The notes below the pieces were generated by a model that did not search any database, was not told the DNA's origin, and saw only the letters and a program-made list of their open reading frames with translations. A program made the position numbers and the translations under genes. A stretch of 64,000 nucleotides of DNA from Burkholderiales bacterium (lineage in GTDB: Bacteria; Pseudomonadota; Gammaproteobacteria; Burkholderiales; Burkholderiaceae_F). The stretch spans positions 1 to 64,000 of the forward strand of contig JADCGS010000023.1 in NCBI GenBank assembly GCA_020248865.1, read 5' to 3'. This document shows, in pieces, positions 43,470 through 54,018 of this stretch. Each line of letters starts with the position of its first letter. The stretch's first letter is position 1.

Positions 43470-43631
43470 TCAGGCCAGCCCGTCGCGGCGCGCCTTCTCG
43501 GCCGCCTGGGGCGGCGGCAGGCCGCTTTCGTACATGTCCGACCAGCGGGGGTCGTCCAGCAGGTCGTGCGCGCGCATCACGCCCCAGCCGAGTTCACGGC
43601 ACACGGCGGCCAGCCACTCGAAGAACGTCAT
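43470..43631 (-). CDS. small 53-residue protein
   Basis: Begins MTFFEWLAAVCRELGWGVMRAHDLLDDPRWSDMY when read as MTFFEWLAAVCREL then GWGVMRAHDLL, and ends PPPQAAEKARRDGLA. Amphipathic, slightly acidic N-half, one cysteine. It looks like a real gene: codon third positions are G/C-rich, it fits the strand gap exactly between two genes, and composition is protein-like. A GGGG run lies near the start but not a perfect ribosome site. No family recognised. Confidence 0.5.
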   Translation of the reverse strand: MTFFEWLAAVCRELGWGVMRAHDLLDDPRWSDMYESGLPPPQAAEKARRDGLA

Positions 43632-43734
43632 CGCTTCCCCCGCCGGGACCTGGCCCGGGCTGCGCCCGACTGTGGGCCGGGCAGGCAGATGTTAGCTGCG
43701 CGCTATGCTGGCGCCATTGCCGAGGAACATTGCC

Positions 43735-44139
43735 ATGCCCGACCGCAACCCCGATGCGCGCGACGCCCGGATGGACGCCACCGACCTGTGGCGCGAGGAA
43801 GTCATCACCGACCGCAGGGTGGGCACGCTGCGCGTCATGACGCCCATCACCGCCCAGGGAACCGCCGACGCAGCGCGCGCCCAGCTGTTCGTTGGCGAGG
43901 CGCAGATGATGACCAACGTCGGTCCGCTGCCCATCAGCTTCGAGATCGAGGCTGCCACGCTGGCCGAGGCGGTCGACCGCTACGGCGACGCGGCGCGCGA
44001 GGCCTTCGAGCGCACGCTGCGTGAGCTGCAGGACATGCGCCGCCAGCAGGCCTCCTCGCTGGTGCTGCCGGGCCAGGGCGGTGGCGCCTTTGCCGCCGGC
44101 GGCGTGCCGGGGCTTGGCGGCAAGATCCAGATGCCATAG
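43735..44139 (+). CDS. conserved hypothetical cytoplasmic protein
   Basis: 134 residues. MDATDLWREEVITDRRVGTLRVMTPITAQGT, AQLFVGEAQMMTNVGPLPISFEIEAATLAEAVDRYGDAAREAFERTLREL, then a Gly-rich end (GQGGGAFAAGGVPGLGGKIQMP). The start has GAGGAA 7 nt upstream, which sets it 30 bp inside the longest frame. No signal peptide or helices. I do not recognise a characterised family. Confidence 0.7.
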   Translation: MPDRNPDARDARMDATDLWREEVITDRRVGTLRVMTPITAQGTADAARAQLFVGEAQMMTNVGPLPISFEIEAATLAEAVDRYGDAAREAFERTLRELQDMRRQQASSLVLPGQGGGAFAAGGVPGLGGKIQMP

Positions 44140-44314
44140 GCAGGGGCGGCGCCGGCGCCGCAGTGCGGTTGCCGCAAGACCGTTGCGGTTGGCCCCTCGG
44201 CGCGGTGGGCAGCCGCGGTGCCGTCCCGCCTGGTCGCCGCGCCGACGGCCGTGCGCCGGTGCCGGTGCGCCGGTACGGCCGGCGCGCGCCGGCCCCATCA
44301 GGCACCATCGCGTC

Positions 44315-45409
44315 ATGCGCTGCATCGCCCACCTCGACATGGATGCGTTCTATGCCGCGGTCGAGCTGCTGCGCCGGCCGGAACTGCGCGGGCAGCCGGT
44401 GGTAGTGGGCGGCCGCGGCAAGCCGGGGCCGGACAGCCGCGGCGTCGTCACCACCGCCAGCTACGAGGCGCGGCGCTTCGGGGTCGGCAGCGGCATGCCG
44501 CTGCGCACGGCGCTGCAGAAGTGCCCCGCTGCGGTGTTCCTGCCCACCGATTTCGACGAGTACCGCCGTGTGTCCCGGCTGTTCAAGCGCGCCATCGCCG
44601 AGATCGCCCCCTGCGTGGAGGACCGCGGCATCGACGAGGTCTACATCGACCTGACGGCGGTGCCGGGCGTGGCAGAAGAACAGGGCGCGGCCGTGGCCCG
44701 CGAGATCAAGCACAACGTCTTCGTGGCGACCGGCCTGACCTGCTCGATCGGCCTGGCACCCAACAAGCTGCTGGCCAAGATCGCCTCGGAACTCGACAAG
44801 CCCGACGGCCTGACCGTGATTGGCGCCGAGGATCTGCCCACGCGTATCTGGCCGCTACCGGCCCGACGCATCAACGGCGTCGGCCCGAAGGCGGCCGCAC
44901 GGCTGAGCGCGCTCGGCATTGCGACCATCGGCGATCTGGCGCGTGCCGCTCCGGCGCTGCTGGTCGATCGCTTCGGCCGGCACTACGGGCAGTGGCTGCA
45001 TCGTGCGGCGCACGGGCTGGACGACCGGCCGGTGGTGACCGAGAGCCAGCCGCGTTCGCGCAGCCGCGAGGCAACGTTCGAGCGCGACCTGCATCCGCAG
45101 CGCGACCGCGCCGCCATCGATGCGGTACTGGCGCGCCAGGCCGTGCAGGTGGCGGCCGATCTGGCGCGCCGCGGCTATGTTGCGCGCACCATCGGCATCA
45201 AGCTGCGCTTCGACAACTTTCTCACGCTCACGCGCGACATCACGTTGCCGGCAGCCACCGCTGACCCCGTCCTGATCGAGGCCGCCGCGCGTACGGCGCT
45301 GGCGCGGGTGCTGCTGCGCCGGCGCATCCGGCTGCTTGGCGTGCGCGCCGGCAACCTGTTCCTGCGCGAAGGCACGCTAGCAGAGCCGGATGGGCTGACG
45401 CTGCTCTAG
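44315..45409 (+). CDS. dinB: DNA polymerase IV
   Basis: 364 residues, Y-family polymerase. HLDMDAFYAAVE with the first catalytic Asp, ASYEARRFGVGSGMPL, RGIDEVYIDLT with Asp-Glu (usually SIDE; here GIDE), GLTCSIGLAPNKLLAKIASELDKPDGL, and INGVGPKAAARLSALGIATIGDL (HhH). The little-finger domain follows. It does error-prone translesion synthesis. The stop TAG is the first three bases of the inverted-repeat element that follows, so the last codons may have changed on insertion. ATG at 44315 is the family start. Confidence 0.95.
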   Translation: MRCIAHLDMDAFYAAVELLRRPELRGQPVVVGGRGKPGPDSRGVVTTASYEARRFGVGSGMPLRTALQKCPAAVFLPTDFDEYRRVSRLFKRAIAEIAPCVEDRGIDEVYIDLTAVPGVAEEQGAAVAREIKHNVFVATGLTCSIGLAPNKLLAKIASELDKPDGLTVIGAEDLPTRIWPLPARRINGVGPKAAARLSALGIATIGDLARAAPALLVDRFGRHYGQWLHRAAHGLDDRPVVTESQPRSRSREATFERDLHPQRDRAAIDAVLARQAVQVAADLARRGYVARTIGIKLRFDNFLTLTRDITLPAATADPVLIEAAARTALARVLLRRRIRLLGVRAGNLFLREGTLAEPDGLTLL

Positions 45410-45657
45410 CCCGGATGTTTCATCAGGGACGCGGGATTTGCGCGGATGCCCGCGCGAGCCAGATTGCGCGAGAGGGGCACAGCCGATGCCCGCAGGCATC
45501 GGCGAGCACTTGAGCGAAATGTGGCCGCGCGGGCGCCGCGCAAACCCGCGTAGCCCCGGCCGTCCAAGGTGGCCTGCGGACAAGTGCAGGCTGCCGGCGC
45601 AGCTTACAGAGGCAGATCGTGGATGCACGGGGGCGACCTGGTGAAACATCCGGGCTA
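45407..45657. repeat. 251-bp element A with 16-bp terminal inverted repeats
   Basis: Ends are tagcccggatgtttca and tgaaacatccgggcta, perfect inverse copies; homology extends to about 22 bp with mismatches. Inside is a perfect hairpin, gccgatgcc-cgca-ggcatcggc (45482-45503). No ORF. The left end overlaps the dinB stop. Confidence 0.85.
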
Positions 45658-45759
45658 GCCCGGATGTTTCATCAGGGACGCGGGATTTGCGCGGGTGCCC
45701 CGCGGCTTGCGGAGGCAGATCGTGGATGCGCGGGGGCGACCCGGTGAAAGATCCGGGCT
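45656..45759. repeat. 104-bp element B, internally shortened copy of A
   Basis: Shares the first ~44 bp and the last ~60 bp of element A and lacks about 147 bp of the middle. Its right end (tgaaagatccgggct) has one mismatch to the left end. It abuts A with a shared CTAG-like joint. MITE- or REP-like. Confidence 0.8.
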
Positions 45760-46302
45760 GGCGGGCGGCTCGGCCGGATCGGGGCGGCGGTCCGGTCGGG
45801 GGAAGCCCGGAACGTCCGGTCGAGATTCGATGTGGCGCAGAAGAAAAGAGGGCCCGGGAAACCCCGGGCCCTTGAACCACCTTTGGAGGTGGAGGAGACA
45901 ACTGCTGGAGTTCCAGTAAACGAACCCCACGGACAGATCCTATCAGAGATTGATGCAGCGCAGCAGAAATAGAACGACGGCTGCAGGGAGTCTTGAGATC
46001 AAAAGTCGACAATTTTGCTCTATGACAAGTAAATGGCGGAAAAGGCCACAGGAGCAAGCTCTTGCCCTCCTTCATTGATGCTGCACCGCGACTTCGGAGT
46101 GGAGCATTGACCCGGTCGCTATCGGGGCATCGCCGAAGTCCGGGCCCGGCCGGCCGCTGCGGCTGGCGAAAGGGGATGCGGCCGACCGGGGCGGGCGAGC
46201 CAAGTGGTGCGGAGGCCCGGCAGGGCGTTGCTCCGGCCGCGGCTGCGGGCCAAGCACAGGCAGCAACGGGACACGCAGGCCCGGCACTTCCCGGGCGGAG
46301 CG
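45760..46302. other. non-coding stretch, partly AT-rich; possible small RNA on minus strand
   Basis: The segment about 45900-46080 is clearly lower in GC than its surroundings (for example 46001-46030, gagatcaaaagtcgacaattttgctctatg). On the minus strand it runs into two successive hairpins and a T-rich tail. TTGTCA (46015 region) and TAGGAT (45938 region) are weak promoter-like words. No ORF with coding character is seen in 46081-46302. A small RNA or a relic of a lost gene are both possible. Confidence 0.35.
45843..45871 (-). terminator. Rho-independent terminator on minus strand
   Basis: GGGCCCGGG, a short loop and CCCGGGCCC, followed on the minus strand by TCTTTTCTT. A smaller hairpin (CCACCT-ccaa-AGGTGG, 45877-45892) precedes it. 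No protein gene lies upstream on that strand. Confidence 0.7.
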
Positions 46303-46599
46303 TCAGTCCGCCTTCAGGTGAGCGCGCTCCGGGTGACGTCGCAGATACGAGTGCACGTAAGAGCAGCGCGGGCGCACCCGGAGTCCCGCCTGTTCGGCAT
46401 GGTCCAGCGCTGCCCTGACCAGCCGCGCGGCGATGCCGCGACCCTCCAGCAGCGGCGGCACCTCGGTGTGCAGCAGGTGCAGTTCGCCGTCCACCGCGCG
46501 GTAGTCGCAGCGGCACAGCCAGCCTTCGATGCGCACCTCGAAGCGCTGGGCGGCGGCGTTGTGGACGATTTCGAGCGCTGCGGTGGCGGGGATCGTCAT
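46303..46599 (-). CDS. small GNAT-like acetyltransferase (YjdJ/GTNAT type)
   Basis: 98 residues. IVHNAAAQRFEVRIEGWLCRCDYRAVDGELHLLHTEVPPLLEGRGIAARLVRAALDHAEQAGLRVRPRCSYVHSYLRRHPE read in pieces shows the short GNAT form: H-T-E-V, EGRGIAARLVRAAL acetyl-CoA loop, and C-S-Y-V-HSYLRRHPE end. Function unknown; related yeast and bacterial proteins are small N-acetyltransferases. Divergent from the HtrA-like gene. Confidence 0.85.
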   Translation of the reverse strand: MTIPATAALEIVHNAAAQRFEVRIEGWLCRCDYRAVDGELHLLHTEVPPLLEGRGIAARLVRAALDHAEQAGLRVRPRCSYVHSYLRRHPERAHLKAD

Positions 46600-46706
46600 G
46601 GCGGTGACCTGGCGCGGCGGGCTGCGGCCGGCGCGACTTCGCAGGGGCTTGCGCGCGGCTTTCGCGTCCCGATATAGCACGCGTTGTTGAAGGGGAGGAC
46701 CCCAAG

Positions 46707-47813
46707 TTGAGCGGAGCATCTTCCGGGCGCGCCGGGCGCGCAGCAATGGCCTGGCTGGCGCTGCTGGCGGCGGGGGTCGCCGCGGTGGGCGGCTCGCTGG
46801 TGCTGGCGCAGAACCCACCGAAGGCCGAGCCGCGCAGCGTGACGGCGCGCGGCCCGCTGCTGCCTGCCGAGCAGGCGCTGGTCAACCTCTTCGGGCAGGC
46901 CGCACCCTCGGTGGCCTACATCACCACCGAGCAGGTGCAGCAGTCGTTCTTCGGCGCGCAAGTCGCGCAGGGCGCCGGCAGCGGCTTCGTGTGGGACGCT
47001 CAGGGCCACGTGGTCACCAACAACCACGTCATCGCCGCGGCGCAGCGCGTCTACGTTCAACTCGACGCCGGCGAGCCGATCGAGGCGCGCGTGGTGGGGC
47101 GTGCGCCGGAGTACGACCTTGCGGTGGTGCGGCTGTCGCGGCCGCCGAAGACGCTCAAGCCGATCCCGCTGGGCACCTCGCGCGACCTGAAGATCGGCCA
47201 GCACGTGATCGCCATCGGCAACCCCTTCGGACTGCAGCGCACGCTCACGCAGGGCATCGTCAGCGCCCTGGATCGCGAACTGCCTACCGAGGGCTTTCGC
47301 GAGGTGGCCGGCGTCATCCAGACCGACGCGGCGATCAATCCCGGCAACTCCGGCGGGCCGTTGCTCGACAGCGCCGGCCGGCTGATCGGCGTGAACACCG
47401 CGATCCGCTCGGCCAGCGGCAGTTCGGCCGGCGTCGGCTTTGCGATCCCGGTCGATCTCGTGAACCGCATCGTGCCGTCGCTGATCGCGCGCGGGCGTGC
47501 GCCGCTGCCCGGCATCGGCATCGTGCCCTTTCCGCCCGACGTGGTGGCGCGCGCCGGAATCAACGGCGTGGTGATCGAGCGGGTGCGCCCCAACACACCG
47601 GCGGCCGGCGCCGGCCTGCGGGCGGCAGCGCCCCAGCAGCGCGACCTCGGCGACATCATCGTCGCCGTCAATGGCCGCCGCATCGAGTCGGTCTCGCAGT
47701 TCTCCAACGAACTGGACCGCGTCGGCATCGACAACACCGCCGAGTTGACGGTCGTGCGCGACCTCCAGGAACGCAAGGTCCGGTTGCGCGTGATCGACGT
47801 GCTGTCGAACTAG
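46707..47813 (+). CDS. HtrA/DegP-like serine protease (S1C), single PDZ
   Basis: 368 residues from TTG, with AGGGGAGG 8 nt upstream. One N-terminal membrane span (AWLALLAAGVAAVGGSLVLA, 15-34) anchors or exports it. Catalytic triad His107 (VTNNHVI), Asp137 (YDLAVVRL) and Ser215 (NPGNSGGPLL). One PDZ domain at about 265-365 (GVVIERVRPNTPAAGAGL, GDIIVAVNGRRIESVSQFSNEL). DegS-like layout; probably periplasmic quality control or a regulatory protease. No rseA/rpoE genes are near. Confidence 0.93.
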   Translation: MSGASSGRAGRAAMAWLALLAAGVAAVGGSLVLAQNPPKAEPRSVTARGPLLPAEQALVNLFGQAAPSVAYITTEQVQQSFFGAQVAQGAGSGFVWDAQGHVVTNNHVIAAAQRVYVQLDAGEPIEARVVGRAPEYDLAVVRLSRPPKTLKPIPLGTSRDLKIGQHVIAIGNPFGLQRTLTQGIVSALDRELPTEGFREVAGVIQTDAAINPGNSGGPLLDSAGRLIGVNTAIRSASGSSAGVGFAIPVDLVNRIVPSLIARGRAPLPGIGIVPFPPDVVARAGINGVVIERVRPNTPAAGAGLRAAAPQQRDLGDIIVAVNGRRIESVSQFSNELDRVGIDNTAELTVVRDLQERKVRLRVIDVLSN

Positions 47814-47906
47814 CCCCGACCTCGCCTCGCCCGGCGCGGGCGTGGGCTTTGCGCCGCGTCGTTCGACCCTGCGGCGCGGCGCGCGGTACGCCGCCCGCGG
47901 GTCTGC

Positions 47907-49448
<1,542 letters not shown>

Positions 49449-49666
49449 ATGAAGCTTTCGAGGAGGCCGGCGGCAGCAGGGCTGCCATCAACGACCAGCG
49501 GGGAGAATCCGGCGGGAAACGCGGGCTCCGTTGGTCTTGCAACACCTCGGAGCGTCAGGATTGACGGCGGCGATGGCAGTCGACTGAGGCGACCGCGCTG
49601 GTCTCATGCCGCGTGAACGCAGTGTAGCAGGCGGCGCGGGCGCCGCCCGTTGAGCCGGCCGGCAGC

Positions 49667-51493
49667 CTAGATCGGCACGGTCGAGCGCTCGAGCCAGGCC
49701 AGCGCCGCGCCGGTGACCAGCGGGGCCACGCGCCGGCGCACTTCGGCGTGGTAGGCGTCGAGCCAGTCGATCTCCTCGCGCGTCATCAGGTTGCGGTCGA
49801 TGCAGCGGACATCGATCGGGCACAGCGTCAGTGTCTCGAACCGGAGGAACTCGCCGAACTCGGCGCGCTCCGTACCGGTGTCGGCCGACACGTTGAGCAC
49901 CAGGTTTTCGATGCGAACACCCCACTGGCCGGACCGGTAGATGCCGGGTTCGTTGCTGGTGATCATGCCCGGCTCCATCGCCGTCTGCGGCTCGGGCGGC
50001 AGGTGCGGCGTGATGCCGTGCGGGCCCTCGTGCACGTTCAGGAAGTAGCCCACGCCGTGCCCGGTTCCATGGCCGAAGTCCACGCCGGCCGACCAGATCG
50101 GCGCGCGCGCCAGCGTGTCGAGCAGCGGGCTCCTGGTGCCGCGCGGAAACACGGCGCGCGACAGGTTGATCATGCCCTTCAACACCAGCGTGTAGTCGCG
50201 CCGCTGTGCCGGCGTGGTGGCGCGCACCTGCACCACGCGGGTGATGTCGGTGGTGCCGTACTCGTACTGCCCGCCGGAGTCGATCAGGAGCAGGCCCTCG
50301 CCCTCGATCACCGCATGCGACTCCTCGGTGGCGCGATAGTGCGGCATGGCGCCATTGGCGTTGAAGCCGGCGATGGTCGCAAAGCTCGGGCTCACGAAAC
50401 CCGGCCGGCGCGCCCGCGCCGCGCCGATCTGCTCGTCGATGCCCAGCTCGGTGATGCGCTCGCCGCACGCCAGCGCCGCCTCGAACCACGCGAAGAACTC
50501 GGCCAGAGCCGCGCCATCCTGCTCCATGGCGCGGCGGATGTGCTCGATCTCGTGCGCGGTCTTGCGGCACTTGGCCAGGGTGGTCGGGTTGATCGCCTCC
50601 ACCACATTCACGGTGGCCGGCACCGCAGCGCGCAGGCCGTGGGTGACGCGCTTGGGGTCGATGAGCAGCGTGGTCGCGCCCGGCAGGGCTGCCAGCGACG
50701 CGGGCGCCCGGTCGTAGGGCAGCAGATCGATGCCTTCGTCCGCCAGCTGGTCGGCCAGGCGCGGCGGCAGCTTGCCGGCCGCGACGAACAGCGTGGCACG
50801 CTCCAGCCCGACCAGCGCGTGGCCGACGAACACCGGGTTGTAGGGCACGTCGGCACCGCGCAGGTTGAACAGCCACGCCAGGTCATCGAGCGTGGAGATG
50901 AAGTGCCACTGGGCGCCGTGCGCCCGCATGGCGTCCCGCAGCTGCGCCAGCTTGGCGCGGCGGTCGGCGGCGACGAACTGCGCCTTGTGCTCGAAGACGG
51001 CGGCCTGCGGCAGTCCCGGGCGATCGGGCCAGATGTCGTCGAGCACATCGATGTCGGTCACGAGCTCCACGCCGCGCGGCGTCAGCGCATCGCGCAGCTG
51101 CCGCTGCACCGCCAGGCCGAGCACGGCGCCGTCGACGGCGACTCGTGCACCGGGCGGCATGCGGGTCGCCAGCCAGTCGATGTGCGCGGTGCTGGCGGCC
51201 ACGTTGACCTTCATCAGCTCGATGCCGGTGCCGGCCAGTTGCGCCTGCGCCTGCACCCAGTAGCGGCTGTCGACCCACAGGCCGGCGAACTCTGCCGTCA
51301 CGACCAGGGTGCCCACCGAGCCGCTGAAGCCCGACAGCCACTGCCGGCCCTGCCAGCGCTCCGGCAGGTACTCCGACAGGTGCGGATCGGCCGACGGGAC
51401 GATGCAGGCGGCCAGGCCGCGCGCGGCCAGAGCGCCGCGCAGGGCCGTGATGCGGGTGCGCGTCAGCGCGCGCTGGGTGTCGAGGGCGTCCAT
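49667..51493 (-). CDS. Xaa-Pro aminopeptidase (aminopeptidase P, long form)
   Basis: 608 residues, M24B family of the long (eukaryotic-like) type. N-terminal creatinase-like domains (VPSADPHLSEYLPERWQGRQWLSGFSGS), then the catalytic fold: LLIDSGGQYEYGTTDITRVV (two Asp ligands), VDFGHGTGHGVGYFLNVHEGP (His), TSNEPGIY (Glu), VRIENLVL (Glu). It removes N-terminal residues ahead of proline. Start MDALDTQRAL has no closer rival. Monocistronic, convergent to nothing. Confidence 0.94.
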   Translation of the reverse strand: MDALDTQRALTRTRITALRGALAARGLAACIVPSADPHLSEYLPERWQGRQWLSGFSGSVGTLVVTAEFAGLWVDSRYWVQAQAQLAGTGIELMKVNVAASTAHIDWLATRMPPGARVAVDGAVLGLAVQRQLRDALTPRGVELVTDIDVLDDIWPDRPGLPQAAVFEHKAQFVAADRRAKLAQLRDAMRAHGAQWHFISTLDDLAWLFNLRGADVPYNPVFVGHALVGLERATLFVAAGKLPPRLADQLADEGIDLLPYDRAPASLAALPGATTLLIDPKRVTHGLRAAVPATVNVVEAINPTTLAKCRKTAHEIEHIRRAMEQDGAALAEFFAWFEAALACGERITELGIDEQIGAARARRPGFVSPSFATIAGFNANGAMPHYRATEESHAVIEGEGLLLIDSGGQYEYGTTDITRVVQVRATTPAQRRDYTLVLKGMINLSRAVFPRGTRSPLLDTLARAPIWSAGVDFGHGTGHGVGYFLNVHEGPHGITPHLPPEPQTAMEPGMITSNEPGIYRSGQWGVRIENLVLNVSADTGTERAEFGEFLRFETLTLCPIDVRCIDRNLMTREEIDWLDAYHAEVRRRVAPLVTGAALAWLERSTVPI

Positions 51494-51648
51494 GCGGGGT
51501 CCAGGATGAGTACGTCTTGGCAGTTTAGACGCCGCCAATCGCCGGAAAAGGCCTCGCCGGGGCCTGCTTTCAGCAGCGCGCCCGGACCGTCGCTTCGGTA
51601 CCTTCTACGCATCCGTGCAGTGGTCCGCCGAGTGTGGAAGGCGCCCCG

Positions 51649-52431
51649 ATGAAGATGAACGACCTGCCGACTAGCGGTCCCGCTCCTGTCGACCCGTACC
51701 GCTTCACCACGATCGCGCATCGCGCGCATCGCTTCGGCGGTCCGCTGTCCGATACCAAGGCGGCGGTCCTGGTCGAGTTGCTCGGACTGAACGCCAAGCT
51801 GCAGGTTCTCGACCTGGGCTGCGGCAAGGCCAATCTGTTGGCCATGGTCTTGCAGCGCTGGGGCTGTTCCGGCTTGGGCGTCGATGTCAACCCGCACTTT
51901 CTCGCCGAGGCTAGGCGTGCGCACTTCGCGTTGGTGGCCGGCGGGCGGCTGAAGCTCGCGGAGCAGTCGGGCGATGTGGTCATGCAGAAGGCTGGTCAGT
52001 TCGATGCGGTGCTGTGCCTGGGCGCGGCGCATTACCTGGGCGGTATGCAGCGCCTGCTGATGGAGCTGCGGCGCTGCCTTGGTCGTGACGGGGTGGTGTT
52101 GATCGGCGAAGGCTTCTGGTCCCGGCCACCGACGCCAGCCTTCCTCGATCTCATCGGCGGGCGCCAGGCGCAGATGGGCACGCATGCCGAGAACGCGCAG
52201 CGCGCTCGCCATGCCGGCTACGACGTCCTCTACACGTCCACGGCCTCTTGCGACGAGTGGGACGAGTACGAGGGCCTGTACGCCAAGAACGTCCTCGACT
52301 TCTGCCACCAGCACCCCGACGATCCCGAGGCCGCCGCCTGGCGCGCGCGCGTGGAGCGCTGGCAGGACGGCTGGCTGCGCTGGGGGCGCGAGACGCTGGG
52401 CTTTGCCTACTACCTGGTGAGGTCGCGATGA
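51649..52431 (+). CDS. SAM-dependent methyltransferase
   Basis: 260 residues. Class I fold: LQVLDLGCGKANLLAMVL, GLGVDVNPHFLAEA, FDAVLCLGAAHYLGGMQRLLMELRRCLGRDGVVLIGEGFW. The C-terminal half (YDVLYTSTASCDEWDEYEGLYAKNV) matches small-molecule methyltransferases of unknown substrate. ATG at 51649 is chosen; a GTG 15 bp upstream is possible. Confidence 0.87.
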   Translation: MKMNDLPTSGPAPVDPYRFTTIAHRAHRFGGPLSDTKAAVLVELLGLNAKLQVLDLGCGKANLLAMVLQRWGCSGLGVDVNPHFLAEARRAHFALVAGGRLKLAEQSGDVVMQKAGQFDAVLCLGAAHYLGGMQRLLMELRRCLGRDGVVLIGEGFWSRPPTPAFLDLIGGRQAQMGTHAENAQRARHAGYDVLYTSTASCDEWDEYEGLYAKNVLDFCHQHPDDPEAAAWRARVERWQDGWLRWGRETLGFAYYLVRSR

Positions 52432-52512
52432 GGCGCGCGCGGAGGCTCGGGTTACGGTGCACGCACTGGTCGCGGCGCTCGCAGCGGCCGGACAGTTTGC
52501 GCGGCAGAGCCT

Positions 52513-53484
52513 TCAATCAGGCTTGATCCTGGCCCGCTCGATCACCGGCTTCCAGCGCCTTTGTTCGGCAGCGATGAACTCGGCGAACTCCGCCGGCTTG
52601 TCGCCCACCGGCAGCGCGGTGTCGTCGCTGAGGCGCTTGCGCATGCCTTCGGCGCGCGTGGCTTTCTGCGTCTCCTCGGCCAGACGGGCGACCACCGCCG
52701 GCGGGGTCCGCGCCGGCGCCAGCAGGCCGTACCACTGCGTCATCTCGAAACCCGGCAGGCCCTGCTCGGCCACCGTGGGCACGTCGGGCAGCTGCGGCAG
52801 CCGCTCGCGCGTGCCGGTGGCGATGGCGCGCAGCGTGCCCGCGCGCACGTGGCCGAGCACCGCCGGTGCGCCCACCGCCGCCGCGTCGAGCCGTCCGGCC
52901 AGCAGGTCGGTCAACTGTGGTCCGGTGCCGCGATAGGGCACATGCAAGATGAACAGACGGGCTGCAGCCTTCAGGTACTCCATGGCGAGGTGGCCGGCGC
53001 TGCCGTTGCCGGCGCTGCCGTAGTTCAACTTGCCCGGTTGTGCGCGCGCGTTGTCCATGAACTCGCGCAGCGTCCGGATTGGCGAGGTGGCCGGCACGAG
53101 GTACAGGCTTGGCACCTTGGCCAGCAGCGAGATCGGCGCGAAGTCGCGCATCGGCTCGTAGGGCAGCCGATCGAAGATGTAGGGGTTGACCGCCAGCGTG
53201 CCGATGTGGCCGAGAATCAGCGTGTGTCCGTCGGGCACCGATTGCGCTACCTCCTGCATGGCGATGTTGCCGGCGGCGCCGGGCTTGTTCTCGACGAACA
53301 CGGTCTGGCCGAGCGTCTTGGTCAGCTCGGCCGCCAGCGAACGCGCCACGATCTCCGAGCTGCCGCCCGGCGCAAACGGCACCACCAGGCGCACCGCCTT
53401 GGTGGGCCAGGACTGGGCCCGGGCGACGGGCAGCGCCAGCGCGCCGAGGCCGGCCGCCAGCAGGTTACGGCGTTTGCAGTGCAT
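52513..53484 (-). CDS. Bug-family (TctC) solute-binding protein
   Basis: 323 residues. Signal with CKRRNLLAAGLGALALPVARAQ. Bug motifs: WPTKAVRLVVPFAPGGSSEIVARSLA, FVENKPGAAGNIAMQEVAQSVPDGHTLILGHIG, PGKLNYGSAGNGSAGHLAMEYL, HVPYRGTGPQLTDLLAGRLDA. Periplasmic ligand unknown; no transport genes nearby. Convergent with the methyltransferase gene. Confidence 0.93.
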   Translation of the reverse strand: MHCKRRNLLAAGLGALALPVARAQSWPTKAVRLVVPFAPGGSSEIVARSLAAELTKTLGQTVFVENKPGAAGNIAMQEVAQSVPDGHTLILGHIGTLAVNPYIFDRLPYEPMRDFAPISLLAKVPSLYLVPATSPIRTLREFMDNARAQPGKLNYGSAGNGSAGHLAMEYLKAAARLFILHVPYRGTGPQLTDLLAGRLDAAAVGAPAVLGHVRAGTLRAIATGTRERLPQLPDVPTVAEQGLPGFEMTQWYGLLAPARTPPAVVARLAEETQKATRAEGMRKRLSDDTALPVGDKPAEFAEFIAAEQRRWKPVIERARIKPD

Positions 53485-53635
53485 CGATCCCCCCCGTATC
53501 TCGTCGGTATGGTCGGTCGCGCTTCCGCATGCATGGCGAACGCCCATTGATTAGACGGGCAAGTGCGCGCCAATGCAATCGGCTGGCGGCCGCGCGGGCG
53601 AGTACGCTCGCGGCCTCGACCCGAGGAGCGACGCC

Positions 53636-53986
53636 ATGCACACCACAGCCAGCGGCCTGCAGTACGAGGACCAAACCACCGGCCAGGGCGACATTGCCAA
53701 CAGCGGCGACGAGGTCACGGTCCACTACACCGGCTGGCTGCTCGAAGGCGGGCAGCTCGGCCGCAAGTTCGACTCCAGCGTCGACCGCGGCGAGCCGTTC
53801 CGTTTCTCGCTCGGCCGCGGCCAGGTGATCGGCGGCTGGGACGAAGGGGTGCAGCAGATGCGGGTGGGTGGCAAGCGCCGCCTGGTGATCCCGCCGGCGC
53901 TGGGCTACGGCCCGTGGGGCGCGGGCGACGTGATACCGCCCAATGCCACCCTCGTGTTCGATGTGGAGCTGCTCGCGGTCGACTGA
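53636..53986 (+). CDS. FKBP-type peptidyl-prolyl cis-trans isomerase
   Basis: 116 residues, one FKBP domain: VTVHYTGWLLEGGQLGRKFDSSVDRGEPFRFSLGRGQVIGGWDEGVQQMRVGGKRRLVIPPALGYGPWGAGDVIPPNATLVFDVEL read in pieces shows VHYTG, FDSS, GQVIGGWDEG, LGYG, IPPNATL. No signal peptide: cytoplasmic. GAGGAG 9 nt upstream sets the start. Confidence 0.95.
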   Translation: MHTTASGLQYEDQTTGQGDIANSGDEVTVHYTGWLLEGGQLGRKFDSSVDRGEPFRFSLGRGQVIGGWDEGVQQMRVGGKRRLVIPPALGYGPWGAGDVIPPNATLVFDVELLAVD

Positions 53987-54018
53987 CCGGGCGGATCCTC
54001 GCCGCTGCGCGCCCGCCG

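Noticed and set aside
45377..46885. A 502-codon minus-strand frame across the dinB end and the inverted-repeat elements
   Set aside because: It is antisense to dinB and translates repeat DNA; composition is not protein-like and it runs through the terminator hairpin.
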